Source: a virus
DNA length: 20,300 nucleotides
IMG/VR virus record: IMGVR_UViG_3300032083_000294
Span: 1-20,300 of that record
Reading direction: 5' to 3' (one strand)
Made by a program: the position numbers and the translations under genes. Of this stretch, positions 13,201 through 20,293 are shown piece by piece; position 1 is the stretch's first letter, and each line of letters opens with the position of its first letter. The notes beneath the pieces were generated by a model, which saw only the letters and a list, made by a program, of their open reading frames with translations, was not told the origin of the DNA and ran no database searches.

Positions 13201-14495
13201 GTGTCTTTAAACTTAGGTCTCATTATATCTTTTGACCCAGTAATCTCAAACATATCTCTTTTAATTACATTAAGAGGTCTACCATCTATTACCTCATCTC
13301 TAAATTTTTCAACAAGAGCTTTATCTTTTCTTAAAGTAAAGCCTTCTGCATCAAATTGTTTTGTTATGTTTATTTGTGCATTTAATAATTCTTGTTGCTC
13401 TCCTTGCTTTACAAGAAGCTCTTTATTGTTTTTATCTTTTTTTAATTGGGCTGTAGTTTCTTTTAAATCTTGTACTAATTTATTTTGTATATCTATTTGT
13501 TTATTAAAATTTTTTTGAGAATCTGGTATCTTGTTGTTTATCATGTTGGTATACAACTTGACCTCTTTATTCATTACCTTTGGTTTAAAATTTTTAGGGT
13601 CTTTTACAATATCATCATACAATGCCCTTTGTCTACCAACTCCAAAGAAAGCTAGGCCACCAAATAAAGACGCACTAACAACTCTGTCCTCAAAACTAGG
13701 GCCACCTAATCCAAAGCCCACAGTTCCTAGAACTGACATTCTTTGTAGTCTTGGTAATGGTGCAGTGACATCCATAATTTTACCAAGTGTATACCCAAAC
13801 GCCGCCGCTTTTGTTGCCGCTATTGGGCCTTCTTCTGATGCAAAGTATGCTTCTGTTATAGCAAATGATGGAGCCGCCTTACCTTTTGTAATTATTAAAG
13901 CAGGTATTTGTTTAGCAAATTCTATTGGTATTGTACCTACACCAAAAGCTAATTTTTCTGCTACACCACCTTCTGGCAATCCATACTCGTTTAGTATGTT
14001 TATTTTTTGTTCTCTTTCTTCATCTTTTAATCTATCATAAACTTTAAACATATAGCCAGAGATTGTTCCGTCTATTTCTTTTTTTACTTGTTCTGCTTTA
14101 TTAGCGTCTTCTGGTAACAATCCTGTTTTTGCAAACGTCTGGGTCTCATCAGATAAAAACCAAGACGCAGGAGTTGCAAATAGTTTATAGTACGCATCAG
14201 CTTCTGCAAATTTGTATCCTCCCACTGTTAAGTTTCCTAATTTTTCTAGCCTTGCAAATCCATTTGTTTTTCCTGTTTGTAAATTATCTTCATCATTAGA
14301 GTCAGTTGCAGTGAGAGTACCGCCTTCTGGTTCTTGATTTCTAATATTAGATGTAATACTTTCTGGATAAACAAAAGTTTTATTTGGGTATACTGTCTCT
14401 TCTTCTTTTGTTTCTTCTACTAAAGATTTTTCTACATCCTTTTGGATGTCTGGCTTGTCTAGTAAATTTATTTTAGGGTATGTGTATTCAACCAT
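10236..14495 (-). CDS. Large internal virion / DNA-ejection protein candidate, 1419 aa
   Basis: This is by far the longest gene. A polar, disordered-looking N-terminus (about 1-85) leads to a Gly/Ala-rich hydrophobic region (about 180-290, e.g. LGTVGFGLGG, SLFGGLAFFGVG). A coiled coil rich in Lys/Gln follows (about 320-400), then a central part with FFPHRWNDRY (near 655), and a C-terminal part with FKTWQQNWYAQF (near 1100) and a hydrophobic segment FGAFFLASTLVAGV (near 1135). The FKTW...hydrophobic ending recalls very large phage proteins thought to be internal virion or polyvalent proteins. Position among virion genes and ahead of the lysis cluster suits a T7 gp16-like role in carrying DNA across the cell envelope. 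I saw no lytic transglycosylase motif. It starts two bases after the previous stop. No TCCCAGTGGGA copy occurs in it. Confidence 0.6.
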   Translation of the reverse strand: MVEYTYPKINLLDKPDIQKDVEKSLVEETKEEETVYPNKTFVYPESITSNIRNQEPEGGTLTATDSNDEDNLQTGKTNGFARLEKLGNLTVGGYKFAEADAYYKLFATPASWFLSDETQTFAKTGLLPEDANKAEQVKKEIDGTISGYMFKVYDRLKDEEREQKINILNEYGLPEGGVAEKLAFGVGTIPIEFAKQIPALIITKGKAAPSFAITEAYFASEEGPIAATKAAAFGYTLGKIMDVTAPLPRLQRMSVLGTVGFGLGGPSFEDRVVSASLFGGLAFFGVGRQRALYDDIVKDPKNFKPKVMNKEVKLYTNMINNKIPDSQKNFNKQIDIQNKLVQDLKETTAQLKKDKNNKELLVKQGEQQELLNAQINITKQFDAEGFTLRKDKALVEKFRDEVIDGRPLNVIKRDMFEITGSKDIMRPKFKDTDPFIGRGILTKQLAFKKFPILNVLNQKINLMRIKIDRDTELRLDDPTRHGVFLKPEWTQGYKIVTEQAGKITPVKKIFFSEKEAKAYFDTKLGNNLKPFSKIEKTEQLLIVKGDMVPATKLVDVKMGHGSIFYYLEKLSTNRQIKVKDAFIKVEEVYLSGKKPQLFEQNGNIKHSALKDEFKLDAEEAAAFLQIRNGLDDVYDNLIQSRVNFSKEKIEVDKQPNFFPHRWNDRYLIRVGEGGKSDKLLYIDYAPTKKKADEIVNKILKEDSNLTANARLNDNYQRTGSKFYRVDDDINLLAHSQVNYKSLKDLPDNVRKILFETKRTGLVGEVGALGKKRREGNFVGGFSGTAPGKKGLKDFKFVIESYVRGSVKKTHMLELDNFFNKFFYEPITDAKMYNKYIARDGHLVKDTFSISNSYPNQTATAYKLYQDAVGLTPASGISSFINKLIFEPTSKHTGIMLRDIDNFFGRLNAYTAFRSLFFWNGRFMAAQGIQPSQIIVAKLHTLADKTGGVISPHRAWADSFKDMMFVTPKTMEFVDAMMKYGTINKKFMNEFFGEAIFRKGKVRTEFKNALEKGDYVGVAKKIAYNLSGLNATGRIEQYSRMQAAFMFRNLYKQMGVPENPAMYRNVSNMADMYMVRYDIIDRPSLFTERGLGILAKPVGLFKTWQQNWYAQFGEHLSNAVRRKEYKGFGAFFLASTLVAGVTQTIGIRSVDSSIQFYNTVMKDNVRTLSQRLYELGLPSEMLFGLPSATGLDLQSTLGVPNFDPKSILSVPGYDIILQDLFVDVLPVIFTDLASNVSDTIQYTTEERRDAYKVLLPTPFHAAFELAFQKEGDKTYFNKKGKPIIDRDFDDWFARFLSSYSVEEAYFGKLQFQYNILARNTQYSYSYLARSAADKYFHTGKIPEHMFIMALDDFDKTPDDFIKSIKSHMKKRFDDSSEILIKKGAEYDVLRDYIKQRTMGFETKDSIPPLNIFKGDENLFF

Positions 14496-14497
14496 TA

Positions 14498-15604
14498 CTA
14501 TTGAGATAAAGCTAAGAAAATATCTGGTTGATAGTTTCCATCTGGACTAGCTGTTGATAGTGCACTTATAGCTGTTTTTCTATCTACTTTATTTATTAAC
14601 ATAAAATCATTTATATATTTTTCTCTAATAGCAAATTTTCTATCTGGTAAAAATGCAGTAATAGAATCTGGAGACACAAGAGTATCTATCCTTTGCTCTA
14701 CTTGTGTTTTTAAATTAGCTTGATACAACTGAGTGTACTCTTGTATAACTCTAGCTACATCTCTTTCTGGATTTTCTCCTTTAGCCGCCATTAATTTATC
14801 TTGTACAAACATTGGATACTGGTCTTCTAATTGATTTAAAGTAGGTATAAAATTACCTCCACCAAATAATTTAGTAGCATCTTCAACTGATACTGCGGGT
14901 AAACCTATTCGATTCATTTCTTCTGCATCTAAAAAATTAACTTTTAAAAATTGTGCAGTTTTTATATTGTCATAAATTATTTCAGAACTTATTTGTCCAC
15001 TAGTTCCCACTGGGAAGGCTTTAACTTTAGTAAAAGTTATTTGCCTTTCATCAGTTTGTGTTGGTGCTATGACCTGTCCAGACTTTATCTTTTGAATTTG
15101 TTCATTTATTTTCTTTTCTTGTAATGCTATTGCAAAAGTATTTTCTGGAATGTTATTTGCATTTTTTAAAGATGCTTTAGTTTCTTCAAGTTTTTCTAAT
15201 AATTGTGATTGTGTGTCTGCAAGATAAGGGTTATCTGACGGAGTATATTCTCCTTGTAATACTTTATTTCTATATAGCCTAGCTTGAATATCTAAATTAT
15301 TATTTGCTTGTAAATCTTTTGTATCAGAATACAAATCAAACACTCCATCTTGTGCCATAAAATCTGCTACTTCTGGAGAAAAATCTTGAGCTATTCTATT
15401 ATATCTTTTTAAATTAGTAGTTATATTATTTACTTGTTCATTTGATTCTTTTAAAATATTTAAAGACTCATCGTACACAACGCCTGCTCTAGCCTCATCT
15501 AATTTTCTATCATCTCTAAATTTTTGATTTATTCTAGTTAGTGTACCTATAGCTACATCTCTTGGTCTTATCTCAGACATTAAACCTTTTAAATTAAATC
15601 CCAT
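14498..15604 (-). CDS. Putative internal virion protein, 368 aa
   Basis: Soluble, strongly helical and Asn/Gln/Lys-rich, with no enzymatic motif. Its helices (about 25-75 and 120-180) look coiled-coil-like, and the C-terminus (REKYINDFMLINKVDRKTAISALS) is helical. In podoviruses a medium helical protein directly before the giant ejection protein often belongs to the same internal complex (compare T7 gp14-gp15-gp16); this is inference from position only. The start shares one base with the previous stop (TAATG). A 13-bp form of the palindrome (15004-15016) encodes FPVG. Confidence 0.55.
   Translation of the reverse strand: MGFNLKGLMSEIRPRDVAIGTLTRINQKFRDDRKLDEARAGVVYDESLNILKESNEQVNNITTNLKRYNRIAQDFSPEVADFMAQDGVFDLYSDTKDLQANNNLDIQARLYRNKVLQGEYTPSDNPYLADTQSQLLEKLEETKASLKNANNIPENTFAIALQEKKINEQIQKIKSGQVIAPTQTDERQITFTKVKAFPVGTSGQISSEIIYDNIKTAQFLKVNFLDAEEMNRIGLPAVSVEDATKLFGGGNFIPTLNQLEDQYPMFVQDKLMAAKGENPERDVARVIQEYTQLYQANLKTQVEQRIDTLVSPDSITAFLPDRKFAIREKYINDFMLINKVDRKTAISALSTASPDGNYQPDIFLALSQ
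15004..15016. repeat. Palindrome TTCCCACTGGGAA, longest copy
   Basis: Arms of 6 bp. It lies in the 368-aa gene (minus strand) and encodes Phe-Pro-Val-Gly. Confidence 0.85.
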
Positions 15605-16089
15605 TATTCTTCCTCGCTTGTTCTAGACATTAGGCCTTTAACCACTTCATCATCTTCTATAACTTCTTTTTTTATTTTTGTAGAGCCATTTTTTATTTTT
15701 AACAACTCTTGAACTATACTCTTACCTTTTTTTCTGGGTAAATCTATACTTATATCTTCTATTCCACCTGCTTTTGCAATAGACACATACATTCTAGCTA
15801 CAGTAGGTGCTAATACTAGAGCTAAATCTGGGTTCCACAAACCATTAGTAAATCCACTAAATAAAGTTGTTCTTGTTAAAGACTCTATAGGAACTCCTGT
15901 TTTTATTAAAGCTAAAACTCTATTCGTATTAGGTTTTGTGTGTAATCTATTCCATATAAAAGTAGATGCTTCCATAAAATCTGTGTACTTTGGAGGATGT
16001 TCCCAAGGGTAGTTACCAGGAGTATCAGTTAATGATTGCCCAGGAATAGGAGCATCAAATGGATTTATTGTTGGTTCTTCATATTTCAT
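15604..16089 (-). CDS. Conserved marine-phage virion-associated protein, 161 aa
   Basis: The N-terminus (NPFDAPIPGQSLTDTPGNYP followed by WEHPP) is a pattern I recognise from T4-like cyanophages and other marine phages. There it occurs in unnamed proteins near virion genes. After this come helical segments (FMEASTFIWNRL, LALIKTGVPIESLTRTTLFSGF) and a hydrophobic patch (DLALVLAPTVARMYVSIAKAGG, about 88-110). The tail is Lys/Glu-rich. The proline-rich start may be an extended docking segment. It shares one base with the next gene and starts three bases after the previous stop. The role is unknown. Confidence 0.65.
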   Translation of the reverse strand: MKYEEPTINPFDAPIPGQSLTDTPGNYPWEHPPKYTDFMEASTFIWNRLHTKPNTNRVLALIKTGVPIESLTRTTLFSGFTNGLWNPDLALVLAPTVARMYVSIAKAGGIEDISIDLPRKKGKSIVQELLKIKNGSTKIKKEVIEDDEVVKGLMSRTSEEE

Positions 16090-16092
16090 ACT

Positions 16093-16359
16093 TTATCCTG
16101 TTTTTGATATTGATGCAATTTTTCTAGCTAATTGTTCATACTCGGTAAGCCTATCATCCCAAAAATTTCTATAAGCTATGTAATTAGATACCTCTGGTTG
16201 TTGCACTGTAGATGCACCCTCTGGTTTAAACATTCCCATTTCAAACTTATCAAAACTTACTGGGTCAAAGCCACTGTCTACAGGCCCTTGATTATCCCCA
16301 GAGCCACTAAGATTTTTTCCTAATATTGATAATCCTATTTTAAATATTTCACCCCACAT
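16093..16359 (-). CDS. Small virion-region protein, 88 aa
   Basis: Unrecognised. A short hydrophobic start (MWGEIFKIGLSILGKNL) precedes a Gly/Ser/Pro linker (about 18-50) and a helical C-terminus (NFWDDRLTEYEQLARKIASI). The minus strand has AGGAG upstream at a rather long spacing (about 11 bases). It sits tightly between two virion-type genes, so a structural or assembly role is likely. It is too short and plain to assign further. Confidence 0.65.
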   Translation of the reverse strand: MWGEIFKIGLSILGKNLSGSGDNQGPVDSGFDPVSFDKFEMGMFKPEGASTVQQPEVSNYIAYRNFWDDRLTEYEQLARKIASISKTG

Positions 16360-16372
16360 TATGTACTTTCTC

Positions 16373-18034
16373 CTATTCTATTCTACTGCCTACATTAATA
16401 AGTATGTCACCAATAACACCACCAATTAATTGATTGAGTTTACTTTTAGATGCTTCATCCATAAACATTAAATTAGTTTCTCTTTCTAATGCCGCCATTG
16501 TAATGTTATGATTTCTATTCTCAATGTTTTCTGATGAAGTGTTTGCCCAACTTGCTTCATCTCTCCATTGTTGCCACAGTGCAGACATTGCAAAGTTAGA
16601 TAATCCTAACAAGTTTGCCGCATCTGTTTGGTTAGCCGCATTAACTGCCGCAGTATTTGCAGTATTGATTTGTCTTCTCCATGCTACATTAGATTGGTCT
16701 ACTACTCTTTGATTCTCCACATTAAACTTTTGTCTTGAGTCAACTAGTTGTGCGTTAAACTGATTGATTGCCGCCTCTCGTTGTGCATCAGCTTCTGCTA
16801 CTTGTATTTCATTATTAGAATTAAGTGCATTTATTTTATTTGTTTCTGCTATAGAGAACTGATTCATAGCATCTGTTCTTTGTGCATTTTGCGTTTGTAT
16901 CTGTGCTTGTAAATTATCAAAGAACTCATCAGTTTGCTTTTGACTTGTTGCATTGAACTGTAAAGATGCATTATCAGCCGCTTGGTCAGACAGTAATACT
17001 TGTTGTCTATTTTGTAAGTTAGTTAAACTAGTAGCCTGTCTATTAGATAGATTAGTCATGTCAGTTTGAAAATAGGTTTGGGCATTTTGTATTGCCGCTT
17101 GTTGTCTATTATTTAAATTAGCTAATATGATTTGTCTATAGGCTTCTGCATCTGCCGCCGCAATTTGTGTGCCTGCTCTAAGCACACCTTCTGCTATAGC
17201 TTCTGCCGCAATACTAGAAGCACCAAGACCTCTCTTTGCCATTGCCGCCTCTGCCACTCGTTGTGCACCTCTTGCAAATGGAGGTAGAGGATTACCTTGT
17301 GCTAATGCATTTTCTACATCCGAAGTAATATTTGCTAGTTGTCCTCTTACTGTAGCATTAGCAGTTAGCTCTGCTTGTTGTGCTTGTACTAATTCATTTT
17401 GATTTACTGCTGTTTGCTCTGCTGTTGTTTGAGCCGCAGTCCCTATATCTGTAGGTGTATATGTTCTAAATGTTTCTTGAAATTGTGTTGGAGAGACTGG
17501 AGCCGCAGTCCCTACAGTTGCAGGAGTTATTGTTGGAGCAACAGTTGGTGCAGGAACTGCCGCAGGAGCATCACCTGTTAGTACGCCCGGTGTAGTTTGT
17601 ATTGTTCCAGGAGATACATTTTGTAATTGTAATTGTTGTCCAACACTAGTCCCAGTGGGAAGACCAGGCTGTCTAACTTGAGAGCCTACTTGACCTTGTA
17701 TAAATTGTGATGGGTCTTGAGTTCCTTGTTGTGGTGCTATTTGATTTGGAAATAGTTGAGGTCCGCCTTCTGAGCCTGGGGGCATAGGCCCGCCAGGAGA
17801 TACTTGTCGTAATCCACTATTATCTAAAGTTAATAATTGGCCTTGGCCTTTACTATTTAAATACTTTTGTAAAGCCCCAATCATTGATGACGAACCTTGA
17901 TACTCTTTTCCTTTGTAGTAATATTTTCTTACATCCGCAGTCTGTACTCCAGGAGGTACAAAATTTTGTAAAACATCGTCTTCTGCAAACGGATTTGAAG
18001 AGGGTACATTTTTTATATCATCTTTTATAGCCAT
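16373..18034 (-). CDS. Ala/Gln/Asn-rich repeat virion structural protein, 553 aa
   Basis: The first 60 residues are polar. A long Pro/Gly/Gln/Thr-rich linker (about 70-200) is followed by a long helical region with degenerate repeats around N-L-x-N-R-Q (ANLNNRQQAAIQNAQ, TNLSNRQATSLTNLQNRQQ, then Q/N/A-rich variants to about 460). The segment AMAKRGLGASSIAAEAI just before the repeats is one I recognise from virion structural proteins of marine myophages and podophages, including T4-like cyanophages. The C-terminus (KLNQLIGGVIGDILINVG) is hydrophobic. A long coiled-coil or fibrous virion component is likely; whether it is internal or tail-associated cannot be told. It starts one base after the previous gene. 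A palindrome copy (17650-17660) encodes LPTG. Confidence 0.65.
   Translation of the reverse strand: MAIKDDIKNVPSSNPFAEDDVLQNFVPPGVQTADVRKYYYKGKEYQGSSSMIGALQKYLNSKGQGQLLTLDNSGLRQVSPGGPMPPGSEGGPQLFPNQIAPQQGTQDPSQFIQGQVGSQVRQPGLPTGTSVGQQLQLQNVSPGTIQTTPGVLTGDAPAAVPAPTVAPTITPATVGTAAPVSPTQFQETFRTYTPTDIGTAAQTTAEQTAVNQNELVQAQQAELTANATVRGQLANITSDVENALAQGNPLPPFARGAQRVAEAAMAKRGLGASSIAAEAIAEGVLRAGTQIAAADAEAYRQIILANLNNRQQAAIQNAQTYFQTDMTNLSNRQATSLTNLQNRQQVLLSDQAADNASLQFNATSQKQTDEFFDNLQAQIQTQNAQRTDAMNQFSIAETNKINALNSNNEIQVAEADAQREAAINQFNAQLVDSRQKFNVENQRVVDQSNVAWRRQINTANTAAVNAANQTDAANLLGLSNFAMSALWQQWRDEASWANTSSENIENRNHNITMAALERETNLMFMDEASKSKLNQLIGGVIGDILINVGSRIE
17650..17660. repeat. Palindrome TCCCAGTGGGA, last copy
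   Basis: Exact copy in the linker of the 553-aa gene (minus strand), encoding Leu-Pro-Thr-Gly. Confidence 0.85.
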
Positions 18035-18035
18035 A

Positions 18036-18539
18036 TTATCCGCCTAATGGGTTACTGTTTTCTAGTTTGATTTCTTCAATCATAACGTCTTGTACTTCAT
18101 TCTCTTTAGATATAATTGCAACATCTGTACTTAGCTGTTCAATATCTTCTTCTAATTCCCAACCATATTCTTCTAACATCTGAAGCTGTTCAAGAATAGG
18201 CTGTAGATTAGCAGGTTCTGGTAGCATAGCTATCTGTTCTCTAATTTTACCTATCTCTTTAAATACTAAAGTTAAATCTGTAGGTTTAATTTGTTCTTCT
18301 ACTTTTGCAATTCTATCTATTAAATCTACTTTGTATTCATTAGCATATAGTAAAGCACTATCTACTTTTATATTAAGCTCTTTATCTTTTTCTTTTAGTG
18401 GTGCTAAATTAACTGGAGGTGTAGATTCTATCGCATCTAAGCGTGAGTTGAACTGGCCCCATGTGTAAAAGCCCCCACCAATTGCTCCAATAACACCTAA
18501 TAATGCGGCGTATGTGCTAAGTTTATCCATTATTTTCAT
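18036..18539 (-). CDS. Membrane-anchored coiled-coil protein, 167 aa
   Basis: After a short start there is one membrane segment (about 9-24, TYAALLGVIGAIGGGFYTWG). A long acidic coiled-coil region runs nearly to the end (RLDAIES..., LIDRIAKVEEQI, IGKIREQIAM, EQLQMLEEYGWELEEDIEQL). It probably sits in the inner membrane with the coil outside it. The ATG overlaps the stop of the exported acidic protein (ATGA at 18536-18539 on the minus strand), and GGAGG lies about 10 bases upstream. This coupling suggests the two work together. The anchor-plus-coil plan recurs in the 68-aa protein at 10018-10224. The function is unknown; spanin-like or adhesion roles are possible. Confidence 0.7.
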   Translation of the reverse strand: MKIMDKLSTYAALLGVIGAIGGGFYTWGQFNSRLDAIESTPPVNLAPLKEKDKELNIKVDSALLYANEYKVDLIDRIAKVEEQIKPTDLTLVFKEIGKIREQIAMLPEPANLQPILEQLQMLEEYGWELEEDIEQLSTDVAIISKENEVQDVMIEEIKLENSNPLGG

Positions 18540-20293
18540 TGTCTTAATGCCTCCAATTCAGCTAGTAGTTTATTTTTTTTAATGTTTATAGTTATAAGTT
18601 TTACTCTATGTACTTCTACTGGGTCGTTCTCTGCATAAGAACTTAGTGAAGTACCTACATATATCTCTCCAGAATATGAGGATAAATCTATTTGCATAAA
18701 TAATCCCATATTGGTGTTTTCATATATATCCTTTGCAGAATAAAATGCAATCTTTTTATACGCATCTAAATCATTTCCTTTAAAAAATAAATCCTCTTTT
18801 GTTAAGTTTTGAGTTGTTTCTTTTGTAGTTTTAGCTATTTGCTTTGCTATAGCTTTTAAATTCTTTTTTAATTGTGTCTCTACTTTTGCAACATCTGTAG
18901 CAATCCTGTCTTCGGTGTCCAATTCTCTGTCTTCCGATTGTATATCTTCTTGCTCTCCACCTTCTTCTGGTGGTACTTCTGATTCCTCAGTTCCTTTGCT
19001 ATCGGATTTGTCTTCGTTATTATCTTCTTGTTCTGGCTTGTCATTACTTGCTACTTCTTTTTCTACTGGTTCTGATTCAGTAGTTTCCTCCATTGTTTCT
19101 TTTTCATCTTCAATAACCTCTGGTACGCTTTCTTTCTCCGTTGCGACACTTTCCAATGGTTCCTCAAACTCGTCAAAAGATTCCTCAGTAAGTTCTTCAT
19201 TGAACTCCTCCTCAGTTATCTCTTCAAAAAACTCTTCGGCTGTTATGCCTTCTTCTTCAAGAAACTCTATGAACTCTTCTTCCATACCAGTCTCTTCTAA
19301 AAAATCTGTAAAGTCTTCTTCAAACTCCTCTGTAAATACTTCCTCCGTCATCATTGGCGGTGGCTCCATTACATATCCATCTTCAAAAAATACCTCTTCC
19401 ATTGTAGGCATTTCTTCAAAATCCATTTCTGGTAACTCTTCAAAGTCTTCAAACATAGGAGGTGGTTCAAAGGATGTTATATCCAACTCTTCCATTTCAA
19501 ATTCTTCAAAGTACATATCTTCTTCCATGGTGTACTCGTCTTCAAAATAGAAATCATCTCCCACTGAGTATTCATCAAATACTATTTCATCACTATCCCA
19601 ATCAAAATCATCTGGAATATCATTAATAATATCTATTATGTCTTCACTAATATCATCTATAATTTCTTGTGTATCCTCATTAATAGGCGGTATAGAAGTA
19701 TAAGTAACATTTAATGTGACATTATCTATATCTGGCCCCCAATGACCAGTTAAACTATTAGTGTTTTCTACTGATACTTTTATATCAAAATCTGTTTGTG
19801 TATTAGCCCCTTGTATGTGAGTATCTGTATAGTTGCTAAACTGATTACAGTTTATAGAACCACATCCAGTATCATTTATAACTCTTTGCTGTGTAGATAC
19901 TGAACCATCAGAACCAGTTATAGTTTGTTTTAACGTTGTGGTATTACTATAAGTATTCCAATACCAAATATCTGCACCAATTGTACTAGACCAACCATTT
20001 TGTATTTCTTGAGTTGTCATATTTGTTTTTTCTGACAACTTTACAGTTTGTTCTATTACAGTATTTTCTTCTGCCGCAACAGAACCTCCGGGGCCATTAC
20101 CCCCACCTGCAGACATATAATTATGGCCATGTGTATGTTCATCTATTGTCCACCCAGTAGTGTCATAAGTAGTACCAGTACCAAAAGTAGAGTTATTTAA
20201 TATATTCCCAGTGTTTATGTCAACACCAAAAGATTTATCCCATGTTAGTAAAAAACTACAAGTAAGTATTAATGCAATAACATATTTTAACAT
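18536..20293 (-). CDS. Exported, extremely acidic protein of unknown function, 585 aa
   Basis: A clear signal peptide (MLKYVIALILTCSFLL..., cleavage near SFG) leads to a Thr/Asn/Gly-rich, strand-rich domain (about 25-200) with one Cys pair (Cys144, Cys149) and conserved-looking aromatic and Gly positions, like a jelly-roll or carbohydrate-binding fold. Residues about 205-463 are dominated by Glu and Asp with Phe, Met and PPP interruptions (e.g. EFEEDFTDFLEETGMEEEF). The C-terminal 120 residues turn basic (QLKKNLKAIAKQIAKTTKE) and end in a strand-rich domain. A signal peptide on a large phage protein inside a virion operon is unusual. No Shine-Dalgarno is visible in the 7 bases left before the window ends. 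It is translationally coupled to the 167-aa membrane protein. Confidence 0.75.
   Translation of the reverse strand: MLKYVIALILTCSFLLTWDKSFGVDINTGNILNNSTFGTGTTYDTTGWTIDEHTHGHNYMSAGGGNGPGGSVAAEENTVIEQTVKLSEKTNMTTQEIQNGWSSTIGADIWYWNTYSNTTTLKQTITGSDGSVSTQQRVINDTGCGSINCNQFSNYTDTHIQGANTQTDFDIKVSVENTNSLTGHWGPDIDNVTLNVTYTSIPPINEDTQEIIDDISEDIIDIINDIPDDFDWDSDEIVFDEYSVGDDFYFEDEYTMEEDMYFEEFEMEELDITSFEPPPMFEDFEELPEMDFEEMPTMEEVFFEDGYVMEPPPMMTEEVFTEEFEEDFTDFLEETGMEEEFIEFLEEEGITAEEFFEEITEEEFNEELTEESFDEFEEPLESVATEKESVPEVIEDEKETMEETTESEPVEKEVASNDKPEQEDNNEDKSDSKGTEESEVPPEEGGEQEDIQSEDRELDTEDRIATDVAKVETQLKKNLKAIAKQIAKTTKETTQNLTKEDLFFKGNDLDAYKKIAFYSAKDIYENTNMGLFMQIDLSSYSGEIYVGTSLSSYAENDPVEVHRVKLITINIKKNKLLAELEALRQ

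Noticed and set aside
13531-14040. 169-aa + strand open frame opposite the large virion gene
   Set aside because: Antisense to a convincing 1419-aa gene, with no ribosome binding site and no operon partner. Other + frames at 11122, 12856 and 13168 are the same kind of shadow.
18915-19550. 211-aa Ser-rich open frame on the + strand
   Set aside because: It is the complement of the Glu/Asp-rich coding stretch of the exported protein; Glu codons read backwards give Ser-rich frames without stops.
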